From Butyrivibrio sp. MC2021 (lineage in GTDB: Bacteria > Bacillota > Clostridia > Lachnospirales > Lachnospiraceae), in NCBI RefSeq assembly GCF_000621605.1, contig NZ_JHXX01000001.1, positions 1,240,001 through 1,304,000 on the forward strand: a stretch of 64,000 nt of DNA, given 5' to 3'. This document shows, in pieces, positions 1-8,199 of the stretch (positions are counted from its first letter, which is position 1; the number at the start of each line of letters is the position of its first letter). The translations under genes and the position numbers were made by a program. The notes beneath the pieces were generated by a model. It searched no databases and was not told where the DNA came from. It worked only from the letters and a program-made list of their open reading frames with translations.

Positions 1-660
1 ATATTCCTCAGTGGTAAGCTCTACTGTGTGTGTAAGAGTCTCGTAGCTTGTTCCGGGGCCAACCATAGCTCCTGCCATAAGAAGGTCAATGATGCAGGCT
101 CCTGAAGTTCCTGCCGCAACCTCCATAACCGCGTCAGCCTGGGATGTTAGTGATGTATGCTCAAAGCCGTTGTCAGCAGCTGCCTGCTCACCGGCTGAAC
201 CGGCCTCTACAGCAAAGTTAAGTCCTGCAACAGACTCCTTGGTCTGATAGCTGTCTGCATCCGCAGCGGGAACTACTACAACCTGTGCGTTGTTAAGATA
301 TGGGTTGGTGCACTCCATGGCGCTCTTAACCTCATTGGTAAGGGTCATGCCGTTCCATACAACGTCGATGGACTTGTTCTCAAGCTCAAGGATCTTGTTG
401 TCCCAGTCGATCTCCACGAACTTAACCTCAACGTCCAGGGACTCTGCAACCTTTCTGGCCATATCAGCATCAAAGCCGATCCACTCGCCGTTGTCGTCCT
501 TGTAATCCATGGGAGCAAAATCTGTGATTCCCACGATAAGAGTTCTCTTATCCTTGATATAGGTGACATCGCTTCCGCTCTTGGAATCTGCTGCTCCGCA
601 GGCTGAAAGCGAAAATACCATGGTCATTGCCATAACAAGAGCAATAAGTTTCTTTTTCAT
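1..660 (-). CDS. Polar amino-acid ABC transporter substrate-binding lipoprotein (partial, C-terminus outside window)
   Basis: An open frame runs without a stop from an ATG at 660 to the window edge (220 codons). It begins with a lipoprotein signal peptide ending in a lipobox (LSAC, Cys about residue 21). The mature part shows the periplasmic-binding-protein family 3 pattern: LIVGITDFAPMDYKDDNG, then GFDADMARKVAESLDVEV and an EIDWDNKILELENKSIDVVW stretch. Family members bind lysine, arginine, glutamine or related amino acids outside the membrane and pass them to a permease-ATPase pair. Those partner genes are not in the window; they may lie beyond base 1. The ligand cannot be read from the sequence. 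Confidence 0.9.
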   Translation of the reverse strand, partial: MKKKLIALVMAMTMVFSLSACGAADSKSGSDVTYIKDKRTLIVGITDFAPMDYKDDNGEWIGFDADMARKVAESLDVEVKFVEIDWDNKILELENKSIDVVWNGMTLTNEVKSAMECTNPYLNNAQVVVVPAADADSYQTKESVAGLNFAVEAGSAGEQAAADNGFEHTSLTSQADAVMEVAAGTSGACIIDLLMAGAMVGPGTSYETLTHTVELTTEEY

Positions 661-744
661 AATGAATCCTCCTCTATTTAGCATGATAATTTAGTGCTCT
701 TTTAACACTTTACCATACTACCATACTAAAATCCCTCTGTAAAC

Positions 745-780
745 AAAAAGCTGAACTATCATTCAAAAATAGTTCAGCCT
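745..780 (-). terminator. Rho-independent terminator after the ABC-2 operon
   Basis: Ten-base arms GCTGAACTAT/ATAGTTCAGC (750-759 and 769-778) form a hairpin. Read on the minus strand it is followed by a T run (745-749). It lies just past the stop of the last ABC-2 permease gene. Confidence 0.8.
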
Positions 781-815
781 TTAGTGCTTCTGAATCTCCT
801 GAAAAAGCTTGGCCA

Positions 816-1616
816 TCAGCTGCCGGTGGATCTGTAGTGTCGAAGGGCCAGATGGAAAAAGCAGGTCATCACTGTGAAAACCACTGCTCCTGAAAGGGGC
901 GTTACAAAGGCGGTCCACAGGGGCCAGCCGTAGAGGGGCTTATCCAGTATCCAGGAGGCGGGAACGTGCATGGTCAGGGCGAAAGGCGCTACCACGGTAA
1001 AAAGTGCCCTGAGGGGCAGGGGGTATACGTCGATGGGGTACTGACATGCGCTTCGTCCACCATAAGTGATGGCATTTACCAGCTCCACGGACTTAACACT
1101 GAATATTGAAAAAATAGCCTCTATCATAAAAAGTCCCAGTATCAGCAGGCAGCTCATGGCTATGGATTCTATCAGTATCAGCACCTTGAAGATATTCCAG
1201 GATATGCCTGAAAGGATGCTGCCCATGATAAGAGCCGCAACGCCTACCGCGATACAGGTTATTCTTCTGGGGTCCGTTCCCCCACAGAAAACCTGGGTCA
1301 GGACGCCTCTTGGTCTTACCAGGAAGGTGTCCAGGCGCCCGGTCCTTACCATGCTGGGAAAATCTCCCGTAATTCCTCTTCCGAAGAACTCCGTCAGATA
1401 AAAGGACACCGCCATAAGTCCAAAGAAAAAGTAGAGATTGCCCCCGGACCAGTGCTTCAGGTTATCAAACCTGTCCACCAGAAGGATCACCACCATCATC
1501 TCCCCGCCCTCCATAACCAGCTGGGCCAGGGTCTGCATGATGAAGGAGCTGGGATACTGCAGATGGCTCCGAAGAAGCATTCCTATTGATTTAACATAAA
1601 GTCGCAGTGTATTCAT
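816..1616 (-). CDS. ABC-2 family permease subunit (exporter)
   Basis: 266 aa with about six hydrophobic membrane segments. It resembles the ABC-2 family transporter group (PF06182/DUF990), integral membrane halves of multidrug or lipid-type exporters. The ATG at 1616 is preceded by GGAAG. It lies 10 bp downstream of a second permease of similar length (1627-2418), so the transporter is probably a heterodimeric channel with the ATPase at 2415-3380. Sequence features include a TM-rich N-terminus and the segment FGRGITGDFPSMVRTGRLD that is typical of this family. The cargo cannot be inferred. A terminator follows at 745-780. Confidence 0.85.
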   Translation of the reverse strand: MNTLRLYVKSIGMLLRSHLQYPSSFIMQTLAQLVMEGGEMMVVILLVDRFDNLKHWSGGNLYFFFGLMAVSFYLTEFFGRGITGDFPSMVRTGRLDTFLVRPRGVLTQVFCGGTDPRRITCIAVGVAALIMGSILSGISWNIFKVLILIESIAMSCLLILGLFMIEAIFSIFSVKSVELVNAITYGGRSACQYPIDVYPLPLRALFTVVAPFALTMHVPASWILDKPLYGWPLWTAFVTPLSGAVVFTVMTCFFHLALRHYRSTGS

Positions 1617-1626
1617 ATAGTCTTCC

Positions 1627-2418
1627 TTAACCGCCTTGCACTATCATTCGTTTCTTGTTGGCATTCCACATGCTCATTCCCAGTGCTATCAGCACCACTG
1701 CCCAAAAGCCCTGAAGAGCATAGATTCCAATGGCATCCGAAACCGCAAAGTCTCCGGTATAGAGCCTTATGGGCGCATCCATAAGCTGGGCATAGGGAAA
1801 AAATCTGATGACCTTCTGCCAGCTATCCGGGAAAAGAGTCAGTGGCAAAAGATTTCCTGAAAGGGTCATCATAAGAAGATTAAGAAGGGCCTGCATGCCC
1901 CTTGGATCCAGGGTTTTCATGGTAAATGCCATGGTTATGTTTTCCAGGGCGCAGATGCAGAGAAGTCCCAGGAAAAGAGCAGGAATGGCTGCAAGTAGTC
2001 CCAGCGCTGAAGTCGGAGCACTGACTCCCCATCCCTTGGGAAGAAAAGCCGCCACAGCCAGCATGGGAATTGCTCTCATTAGGCTTCCCATGAGCTTCTG
2101 GGCCATAATCCTCGCGTAATAAAAGCCATACATATTTACAGGCCTGCACAGGTCGTAGGAGATGTCTCCGGACCTTATTTTATCCACCAGGTCAGGGTCC
2201 GTTGCCAGCAGCATCCTAAAAAAGGCTTGCTGAAGCCAGACATAGGTGGCCACATTTTCAATGGGCACAGACTGGGGCTTACCTTCATAAAGGGCATTGT
2301 ACAGGGCCACCAGAACAATTCCAAAGAACATCTGGCACAGGATTCCTCCTATCATTGCCCCTCTGTACTGAAGCTCCATCCGAAGCCGCATCTTAAATAC
2401 AGAAATATATCCTCTCAT
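1627..2418 (-). CDS. ABC-2 family permease subunit (exporter)
   Basis: 263 aa, about six membrane segments, same family as the neighbouring 266-aa permease. The region VDKIRSGDISYDLCRPVN is the counterpart of the MVRTGRLDTFLVRP stretch in the partner, which argues for an old duplication. Its start codon overlaps the stop of the upstream ATPase gene by 4 bp (ATGA), indicating translational coupling and a fixed stoichiometry. It should form the membrane channel with the 816-1616 product. Confidence 0.87.
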   Translation of the reverse strand: MRGYISVFKMRLRMELQYRGAMIGGILCQMFFGIVLVALYNALYEGKPQSVPIENVATYVWLQQAFFRMLLATDPDLVDKIRSGDISYDLCRPVNMYGFYYARIMAQKLMGSLMRAIPMLAVAAFLPKGWGVSAPTSALGLLAAIPALFLGLLCICALENITMAFTMKTLDPRGMQALLNLLMMTLSGNLLPLTLFPDSWQKVIRFFPYAQLMDAPIRLYTGDFAVSDAIGIYALQGFWAVVLIALGMSMWNANKKRMIVQGG

Positions 2419-3380
2419 AGATCAAGCTCCTTATACATGGCGGCGATAAGACGGTCTGTGTTCTCGGGCTGCAGGGTGAGCTCGCTGATATTTCCGCTTT
2501 CCTGCAGAATTGATAAAAGCTGGGCTGTAGGGAGCTTTGCGGGCTCATAGCTAAGGATTATTCCATCCTCGCTTCGCTTATATTCAACTCCCTCGGGGAG
2601 CTTTATGTCGGGGTTCTCGGTATCGAACTTCACCTGAACATTTCTTACTGTGTCAAAGCGCTCCAGAAGATCCGGAAGCTTTCCGTCAAAAAGCTTCTGG
2701 CCGTGGCCCAGCACCATTACTCTTGAGCAGAGGGCTGCTATGTCCTCCATATCGTGGGTGGTGAGCATTACTGTGGTGCCATACTGCTTGTTTTCCCACT
2801 TCAAAAAATCTCTTAAGGCGATCTTGCTTACGGCGTCAAGGCCGATGGTGGGCTCATCCAGGAAAAGAAGCTCCGGTCTGTGAAGAAGGGATCCGCAAAG
2901 CTCAGCTCTCATCCTCTGTCCAAGGCTGAGAAGCCTTAAGGGTGTTCTCATAAGCTCCTCCAGCTGAAGGGCGCCCATGAGCTCTTTTAACCTTGCTTCG
3001 TAATCCCCCTGGGGAATCTTGTAGATTTCCTTAAGAAGGTTGTAGCTGTCGATGATGGGAACATCCCACCAGAGCTGGCTACGCTGTCCGAAGACAACGC
3101 CGATATTCTTAACATGGACTTTTCTCTGCTTCCAGGGAATAAGGCCTCCCACCTGGACTTCTCCTGAGTCAGGGGTAAGGATTCCCGACAGGATCTTGAC
3201 GGTGGTGGACTTGCCGGCACCGTTGGGGCCTATGTAGCCCACCAGCTCCCCCTTATCCACAGAGAAAGAAACACCCTTAAGGGCGTTTACTGTGTCCTTT
3301 TCCCTTAAGAGTTTTCCCTTTTCACGTTTCTTTTTTACAATGAAGTCTTTCTTTAAGTTGTCTACTTCTATATAGCTCAT
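2415..3380 (-). CDS. ABC transporter ATP-binding protein (ABC-2 exporter)
   Basis: 321 aa nucleotide-binding subunit. Walker A is GPNGAGKST (about residues 53-61), the signature is LSLGQRMRAEL, and Walker B is LLFLDEPTIGLD followed by the H-loop TTHDMED. The first ~40 residues contain a lysine-rich stretch (VKKKREKGKLLREKD) that is common in the ATPases paired with PF06182 permeases. A C-terminal ~80-residue extension is also present. It is the first gene of a three-gene exporter operon and couples to the permease by a 4-bp overlap. Substrate unknown. Confidence 0.92.
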   Translation of the reverse strand: MSYIEVDNLKKDFIVKKKREKGKLLREKDTVNALKGVSFSVDKGELVGYIGPNGAGKSTTVKILSGILTPDSGEVQVGGLIPWKQRKVHVKNIGVVFGQRSQLWWDVPIIDSYNLLKEIYKIPQGDYEARLKELMGALQLEELMRTPLRLLSLGQRMRAELCGSLLHRPELLFLDEPTIGLDAVSKIALRDFLKWENKQYGTTVMLTTHDMEDIAALCSRVMVLGHGQKLFDGKLPDLLERFDTVRNVQVKFDTENPDIKLPEGVEYKRSEDGIILSYEPAKLPTAQLLSILQESGNISELTLQPENTDRLIAAMYKELDL

Positions 3381-3401
3381 ATTTTTCTCCGTAGATTACT
3401 G

Positions 3402-5087
3402 CTAGGCCTTGTCGAATGCAATCTGCTTAAAGAGGTTGTAAAGGCCGCTCTTTATGGCATTGTTGTCGTGATCTGCGCCGGTGATCTCATACCAGATGTG
3501 GTCTGCGCCGTTTTTCTCAAGAAGTTCATGATAGGACTTGGGATAGGTGCCCACCACGGAATCTCTGGTTCCGCAGCAGATGATAAATACCTCAGGGGTT
3601 GTGGCGCCCTCGGCGAATCTCATCTCCTCCTCTGAAATCTGTCCCTCATGGGTCATGAATTTGTCCTTGGTGGGCACGATTCCGGGAGCTGCTGAAATTG
3701 CGCAGACGTATCCGAAGAGCTCAGGCCTCTGAAGGGTGATAAAAATGGTCTCTCTTCCGCCCATGGAAAAGCCTGCGAGGTAAGTGTTTTCCCTGCCTGT
3801 GAGAACGGAATATTCGCTCTCGATGTGAGGCATAAGGTCGTTCACCAGGTCATTTATAAAGTTGTCATAGGGAAGTACCGACTCGGCGTCAAAGCCGGGC
3901 TGCTGGTTCGGGTCAGAGGATGCGTACATATTTGGACATACCACGATGGTCTCCTCAATGGCTCCCTCTGCTGCCATATTTCCCACTATTTCCTTGATCT
4001 TATTGGATGCATCTCCGGAAAAAGAGTACTCGTTTCCGAATATTCCATGTAAAAGATAGAGCACAGGATATTTCTTATCAGTGCTGTAGTCCGCGGGAAG
4101 AAGGATGCTGTAGCCCCTCTCCAGTCCGCAGGTATTGGAAAAATACGTTCCGTGAGTAAATTCCCCGTATTTTACATCCCCTCTGGTGGCTGTCATGGTC
4201 ACCGGACAGCGCTCCTCAATTTCATTATTAAGAACGAAACCTTCCGCCTCCTGTGATGAAGCTGCTGCCGCACTGTCTACGCTGTCTTCAGAAGCTGCTA
4301 TACCGCTGGCAAAGGACTCCTCTGCCAATGCCTTATTCTCGTTTGCTGTATCCATGTTCTCTTCCCCTTTTTTCATACCTGATAATATATTTTCAAAATC
4401 TTTTTTCCTTATAACATCACGGTCTATAAAGCTTTCATCTCCCGCAAAGCCCTCTAAAGCCGCTCTGTCAGTGTACTGCCAAACAGTCCAGTTCTGCAAG
4501 GGTGAAAAATAGATATTTCTTATCCACAGAGGATAATCAAGCTGCTCACCTTTAAAGTATTTCCTGTAAAAGCTCTGAGTCGTGTAAACCAAGGGCTTTT
4601 TGCCGTATTCCTGTTCCATGAGGTCTGCCATTTGATTAAGGGCATTAAGAACTGTCTCTTTTGCCGGAGGATTCTTTTTCAAGTTCCCGTACCATTCTAT
4701 GTCAATGGCAGGAATAAGCTCCATGTCATAGTCCCCCACAGCTGCCCTGTAGTTATCCATCTGGGTCTGCGGGCTGCTTTCAAAGCTAAGGAAATGATAA
4801 AAACCATATTTTATGTCGGTGGCCCTTGCGCCTTCATAGTTTCCCGAAAGCCTATCGTCAACGTAGCTGCTGCCCTCCGTGGCCTTTATGTAGGCAAAGG
4901 ATATCCCCTGGTCCTGCATCTTTTTCCAATCTATATCTCCCTGATAATGGGAAACATCTATGCCCTGATATTCATATTTTCCTGCGATAAAAGTGGATAT
5001 TCTCTGAGTAAGAGCCAGCCATGCCAAAAGCCCCAAAACAAATACAACAATTAAAATAATTATGATGAACTTAGATGTCTTTTTCAT
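3402..5087 (-). CDS. Membrane-anchored GH25 lysozyme fused to an esterase-D-type serine esterase
   Basis: 561 aa. Residues 7-28 form a signal anchor. Residues ~42-235 are a GH25 muramidase domain: GIDVSHYQG with Asp44 and IPAIDIEW with Asp129/Glu131, the expected catalytic acids, which would cleave peptidoglycan glycan strands. A Ser/Ala/Glu-rich linker (~240-290) leads to an alpha/beta-hydrolase domain of the esterase D/feruloyl-esterase type (PF00756). That domain shows YPVLYLLHG, nucleophile Ser441 in GFSMGG, a likely Asp509 and His540. The triad looks complete. Known relatives of the second domain hydrolyse acetyl or feruloyl esters. Here it could remove ester groups on peptidoglycan or on plant glycans, which is inference. 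It stands 21 bp from the exporter operon, so co-transcription is possible. Confidence 0.88.
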   Translation of the reverse strand: MKKTSKFIIIILIVVFVLGLLAWLALTQRISTFIAGKYEYQGIDVSHYQGDIDWKKMQDQGISFAYIKATEGSSYVDDRLSGNYEGARATDIKYGFYHFLSFESSPQTQMDNYRAAVGDYDMELIPAIDIEWYGNLKKNPPAKETVLNALNQMADLMEQEYGKKPLVYTTQSFYRKYFKGEQLDYPLWIRNIYFSPLQNWTVWQYTDRAALEGFAGDESFIDRDVIRKKDFENILSGMKKGEENMDTANENKALAEESFASGIAASEDSVDSAAAASSQEAEGFVLNNEIEERCPVTMTATRGDVKYGEFTHGTYFSNTCGLERGYSILLPADYSTDKKYPVLYLLHGIFGNEYSFSGDASNKIKEIVGNMAAEGAIEETIVVCPNMYASSDPNQQPGFDAESVLPYDNFINDLVNDLMPHIESEYSVLTGRENTYLAGFSMGGRETIFITLQRPELFGYVCAISAAPGIVPTKDKFMTHEGQISEEEMRFAEGATTPEVFIICCGTRDSVVGTYPKSYHELLEKNGADHIWYEITGADHDNNAIKSGLYNLFKQIAFDKA

Positions 5088-5114
5088 ACTTCTCCCCTTG
5101 CATTTATTTAATCA

Positions 5115-5972
5115 TCACGCGTGTGTTATGGACTGGAGCATGAACTCTGCGCCTTTATTTTCCTCAAAGAAATGTCCTTGTACGAAAAAGGTGGTATCCT
5201 CTTCGTGGAGTTCTTTCTTATCAAATCCGGTGGGATCCTTGGGAGTAAAGCAAAGGATTACCTTTTTTACATTGGCCCCGAAGGCTTTAATGACTTCGTC
5301 GATACTGCCCTCGCCAATTATGGTGTGAAGAACCAGGGTATCCTCCTCAAGTTCAGCCACTGCGTAGCTGTCACAGTCTTCGATGTAAAAGACGTTCTCT
5401 GTCATGAACTGGGACAGGTAGAACATGTAAAGGCCGGTGTTTCCGACCATATACATATCGCTGTTCTGAGGTCTTGTGGCAAGTAGCTCTACCATTTTGG
5501 CGAAGTCCTCGGAATTATTCATTGGTACAGTTTCTGCTGTGTTTTCGCCGGTTTGGGTTACCGCCTTGCTATACTGAAACTCTTTTGCCACCTTGAAGCC
5601 GAACTTGGGGTAGAAATCAAGAACGGAATCATTGGCAAAAAGGTAGATTCCGTCTACTTTGCCTTCATAGTCCTTGAGGACTTCTTCCATGAGGATTCTG
5701 GCATAGCCTTTGTTCCTGTGCTCCGGGTAGGTCATGATGGTTCCAAGCTGGATAAGCTTAACTTCTTTTCCCTTGTAATTCATATTGCAGGCGTTGACGG
5801 AAACGTTGGAAACCACCTGTCCGTCTATCACTACGGAATATGGGATATAGTTGTCCTTCCAGAAGCCGTTTTGATACCAGTTTTCGAAGTTGAGGCCGAA
5901 GGTGCTCTCCGCCAGTTTGTTAAAAGAGGCGCGCAGGGCCTCGTTGTCTCTGTAATTCTTTTCTATTTGCAT
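5115..5972 (-). CDS. GNAT family N-acetyltransferase, two-domain
   Basis: 285 aa. The N-terminal ~140 residues carry the GNAT fold with an acetyl-CoA loop of the Q/R-x-x-G-x-G/A type (YPEHRNKGYARILMEEVL) and the beta5 segment LDFYPKFGF. The C-terminal half resembles a second, degenerate GNAT-like domain, as in Eis-type enzymes. The substrate cannot be named. The gene is monocistronic-looking, with 27 bp to the downstream lysozyme-esterase gene. Confidence 0.8.
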   Translation of the reverse strand: MQIEKNYRDNEALRASFNKLAESTFGLNFENWYQNGFWKDNYIPYSVVIDGQVVSNVSVNACNMNYKGKEVKLIQLGTIMTYPEHRNKGYARILMEEVLKDYEGKVDGIYLFANDSVLDFYPKFGFKVAKEFQYSKAVTQTGENTAETVPMNNSEDFAKMVELLATRPQNSDMYMVGNTGLYMFYLSQFMTENVFYIEDCDSYAVAELEEDTLVLHTIIGEGSIDEVIKAFGANVKKVILCFTPKDPTGFDKKELHEEDTTFFVQGHFFEENKGAEFMLQSITHA

Positions 5973-6020
5973 GATTTCTCCTTAAATTGTGGTTTGCTAA
6001 GCCCTGTGCCTGACCGATTA

Positions 6021-7022
6021 TTATGCGCTCTGTCTGATTTTTCGCGCGATAGCCCATACGTTGTCGCCATAGTTGCTGACAAGTACAGTGATTCTGTTTG
6101 TGTTGGGATTGTATTCCGATATGAAGCTCACTCCCGGATCGCAGCCCTGGAAGTATGGAATATCTATTTGTCCGGCTCCATCGATGATCCAGACGCCGTA
6201 GCCATAATAGCCTTCCTCCGGGTCGCCGCCGTCTCCGCTGTGCTTGCTGAGCATATTTGCGGTCATCTCCTTCGAAAGGAGCTTGCCGTCACGAAGGCCT
6301 TTCCAGAAGTTCGCGATATCTTTTACCGTGATAAAAGCACCGCCGGCGCCGGTTCCCTTGGCATCAACGCAGAATATATTGGTGCGAAGGTCCTCTGCAC
6401 TGTTGCACCGGACATAGCTGTTGGCACACTTGGCCGGTAATTTGTCCATCTCATAGTAGCCGGTGCCTGTCATACCGCAGGGCTCAAAGACATTCTCTTT
6501 GAGATACTCATCGAATTCCATGCCGGTTACTCGCTCTATTATCATGGCAAGAACCACGTAGCCTGTGTTGTTATACTGGAAGCGACTTCCCTTGGGATAC
6601 ATCATGGGCTTGTCTATAAAAAGCGGCAACAGATCATCATTATGCCTGATCTTGTAATTGGGAAAATCCACCCACAGCTCCTCATACTCATCCATAACGG
6701 ACTCATCAAAATAGTCCGGGATTCCGGAAGTGTGATTTAATAGCTGCTCCACAGTTATATTCCTGTCGATGTCCTTCCAGTCGATCTTTATCAGTTCTCC
6801 GATGGTATCCTCAAAGTGAAGCTTTCCTTTTTCTATCAGCTGCAAAATGCCCACTGCCACAAATACTTTTCCGGCTGATGCGCTGGCAAACTTGGTATCT
6901 ACGGTGTTTGGAAGCTCGTTGGCATAGTCCCTGAAACCGTTTGTATGCTCAAGGATAACCTCGTCATTTTGCAAAATATATGCTGCTCCCCTGAAATCAG
7001 GGCTAATAAATTCATTGGTCAT
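6021..7022 (-). CDS. Serine hydrolase, class C beta-lactamase/DD-peptidase family
   Basis: 333 aa of the beta-lactamase-related serine hydrolase family (PF00144). The SxxK catalytic motif is SAGK (about residues 49-52). The YxN motif is YNN in RFQYNNTGYVVL, and the region NHTSGIPDY is typical of the family. No signal peptide is visible, so the protein is probably cytoplasmic. That fits an esterase or small-amide hydrolase better than a secreted beta-lactamase. A hairpin terminator at 7063-7101 separates it from the upstream kinase gene. Confidence 0.85.
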   Translation of the reverse strand: MTNEFISPDFRGAAYILQNDEVILEHTNGFRDYANELPNTVDTKFASASAGKVFVAVGILQLIEKGKLHFEDTIGELIKIDWKDIDRNITVEQLLNHTSGIPDYFDESVMDEYEELWVDFPNYKIRHNDDLLPLFIDKPMMYPKGSRFQYNNTGYVVLAMIIERVTGMEFDEYLKENVFEPCGMTGTGYYEMDKLPAKCANSYVRCNSAEDLRTNIFCVDAKGTGAGGAFITVKDIANFWKGLRDGKLLSKEMTANMLSKHSGDGGDPEEGYYGYGVWIIDGAGQIDIPYFQGCDPGVSFISEYNPNTNRITVLVSNYGDNVWAIARKIRQSA

Positions 7023-7062
7023 AATATTGCCCCCTCTCTGATAATACTATAACGTAAAATTG

Positions 7063-7101
7063 AAAACAGCTGAAGCACATACACGCCTTCAGCTGTTTTT
7101 T
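7063..7101 (-). terminator. Hairpin terminator, works in either direction
   Basis: Arms AAAACAGCTGAAG (7063-7075) and CTTCAGCTGTTTTT (7087-7100) are complementary, with T runs on both sides. It follows the stop of the kinase gene at 7160. Confidence 0.75.
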
Positions 7102-7159
7102 CACTTAAATAGCTCATTTCATCCTCGTGTCTTTTTTTCGGGGAATCATCTGAGCTTAA

Positions 7160-7687
7160 TTATTCTTGAGAAAGCTTACTTATTACTGAGTTTATTGTAC
7201 TCTCGTAGTCTTTATCAATAAGAACCTGGTCTTTTGCAAAAAGATTTATGTACTCTGCGTTTGCTTCTTTTATCCACTCCTTAGTGCAATAGGATTCGTC
7301 TATCCTTGATTCTATATCGGAGCCATGATTGAAGATGTCATCAAAGTGTGCATCGATATAAGCTTCTGTCATAACGAGGCAGATGCATTTGATTTCAGAT
7401 AAGTATGATTCATCAAAGCCGGAGCGCCAGTCCGCAGGCACATAGCAGCCCTCTACAATGAGATTCTGCTTATTCTCTATGGCGGTTTTGATCATCTCAC
7501 TGACTATGGGCCAAAGGTAGTCTGTGAGCTCATTATCATCTGATGGTGTAAGCTTTGTATTGCCGCTTCTTATCAGCCCCATCTTCAGATGGTCAATAGA
7601 CATGTAAGGATATTTGTATTTTTCAAGCAGTCTCTGCGCCAGCAGCGTCTTTCCCGTATGGGAAGCGCCAGTAATTATAACTATCAT
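7160..7687 (-). CDS. P-loop ATP-binding protein, small-molecule kinase-like
   Basis: 175 aa. The N-terminus MIVIITGASHTGKTLLAQRL carries a Walker A motif (GASHTGKT). It is followed by YMSIDHLKMGLIR, the pattern of shikimate/adenylate-kinase-like P-loop proteins in which the Asp binds substrate or metal. A Walker-B-like NLIVEGCYV lies near residue 77. Such proteins are usually annotated as AAA or 2-phosphoglycerate-kinase-like. The true substrate is unknown. Length matches the family. Confidence 0.75.
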   Translation of the reverse strand: MIVIITGASHTGKTLLAQRLLEKYKYPYMSIDHLKMGLIRSGNTKLTPSDDNELTDYLWPIVSEMIKTAIENKQNLIVEGCYVPADWRSGFDESYLSEIKCICLVMTEAYIDAHFDDIFNHGSDIESRIDESYCTKEWIKEANAEYINLFAKDQVLIDKDYESTINSVISKLSQE

Positions 7688-7736
7688 TATTCAACTCCTC
7701 ATTGGCATACCATGCACCCATGTATCAGTATACAGC

Positions 7737-7765
7737 AAAACCCACAGCCATGCGGGTGTGGGTTT
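7737..7765 (-). terminator. Rho-independent terminator of the RelB/YoeB-relic unit
   Basis: Arms CCCACA/TGTGGG (7741-7746 and 7757-7762) are extended by A/T pairs, with a minus-strand TTTT at 7737-7740. It lies 20 bp past the stop of the YoeB relic and would end the toxin-antitoxin transcript. Confidence 0.7.
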
Positions 7766-7784
7766 AATATTTTACAATAACCAA

Positions 7785-7862
7785 TCATTTCTCATAATGA
7801 GTCTTGCACTGAGCAATTCTCAACTCATTGTCCCAAGCCTCTTCGTCCCAAATTAGCTTCAT
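7785..7862 (-). pseudogene. YoeB/Txe toxin relic, in-frame internal deletion
   Basis: A 25-codon frame begins with ATG at 7862, overlapping the antitoxin stop (TGATG), exactly where a toxin gene is expected. It opens MKLIWDEEAWDNEL, like the YoeB/Txe start (compare MKLIWSEESWDDYL as I recall it). It ends ELRIAQCKTHYEK, like the YoeB C-terminus with its conserved final His-Tyr. A complete YoeB is about 85 aa, so roughly 60 central codons are missing, including the Glu and Arg catalytic residues, while the reading frame is kept. The peptide cannot be an active mRNA interferase. Homology is by eye, not by search. Confidence 0.75.
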
Positions 7863-8119
7863 CAATCTTCGATAAGGTCGTGTTCCTTACCTTTTCCTCC
7901 TTCAAGTCTTTTGATTGCTTTTTTCAGATGCTTTTGATTCTCCTCTGAATAAAAAACATCTTCGTCAGGTACTGTAATGTCGAAAGGAATGCGCTTTTCT
8001 CTAAGAAATTTCTTGGTATATATTGAATAAAATGTTGTTACATTCATTCCGATAGCTTCAAGGGCCTTATCTAATTCTTTTTTCTCTTTATCATCTATTC
8101 GCAATGTAATAGCTGCCAT
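7862..8119 (-). CDS. RelB/DinJ family antitoxin, partner of a deleted toxin
   Basis: 85 aa. The start at 8119 is chosen because GGAGG lies 7 bases upstream; the longer frame to 8143 has no ribosome site. The N-terminus AAITLRIDDKEKKELDKAL is the ribbon-helix-helix DNA-binding part. GMNVTTFYSIYTKKFLREKRIPFDI is the conserved RelB/DinJ core, and the acidic C-terminal half would wrap the toxin. It should bind its own promoter and neutralise a RelE/YoeB-type toxin. The toxin frame directly downstream is only a 25-codon relic, so this is now an orphan antitoxin, perhaps kept as an autoregulator or anti-addiction factor. Confidence 0.88.
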   Translation of the reverse strand: MAAITLRIDDKEKKELDKALEAIGMNVTTFYSIYTKKFLREKRIPFDITVPDEDVFYSEENQKHLKKAIKRLEGGKGKEHDLIED

Positions 8120-8159
8120 ATAAACCTCCAATCTACAAGACATGGTTTTTGTTGATTAT

Positions 8160-8196
8160 ATTGTACTGCAAATGACAGCAAAATGCAATCATTTGC
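8160..8196 (-). promoter_or_regulatory. Promoter and operator of the RelB-type antitoxin
   Basis: On the minus strand TTGCAT (8183-8188) and TACAAT (8160-8165) are separated by 17 bases, a good sigma-70 promoter. It is embedded in an inverted repeat GCAAATGA/TCATTTGC (8168-8175 and 8189-8196), a likely autoregulatory operator for the ribbon-helix-helix antitoxin. The control region looks intact although the toxin is gone. Confidence 0.7.
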
Positions 8197-8199
8197 ATT

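Noticed and set aside
5553-6440. Plus-strand frame of 295 codons opposite the acetyltransferase and serine hydrolase genes
   Set aside because: Antisense to two well-supported genes, spans their junction, no domain or ribosome site.
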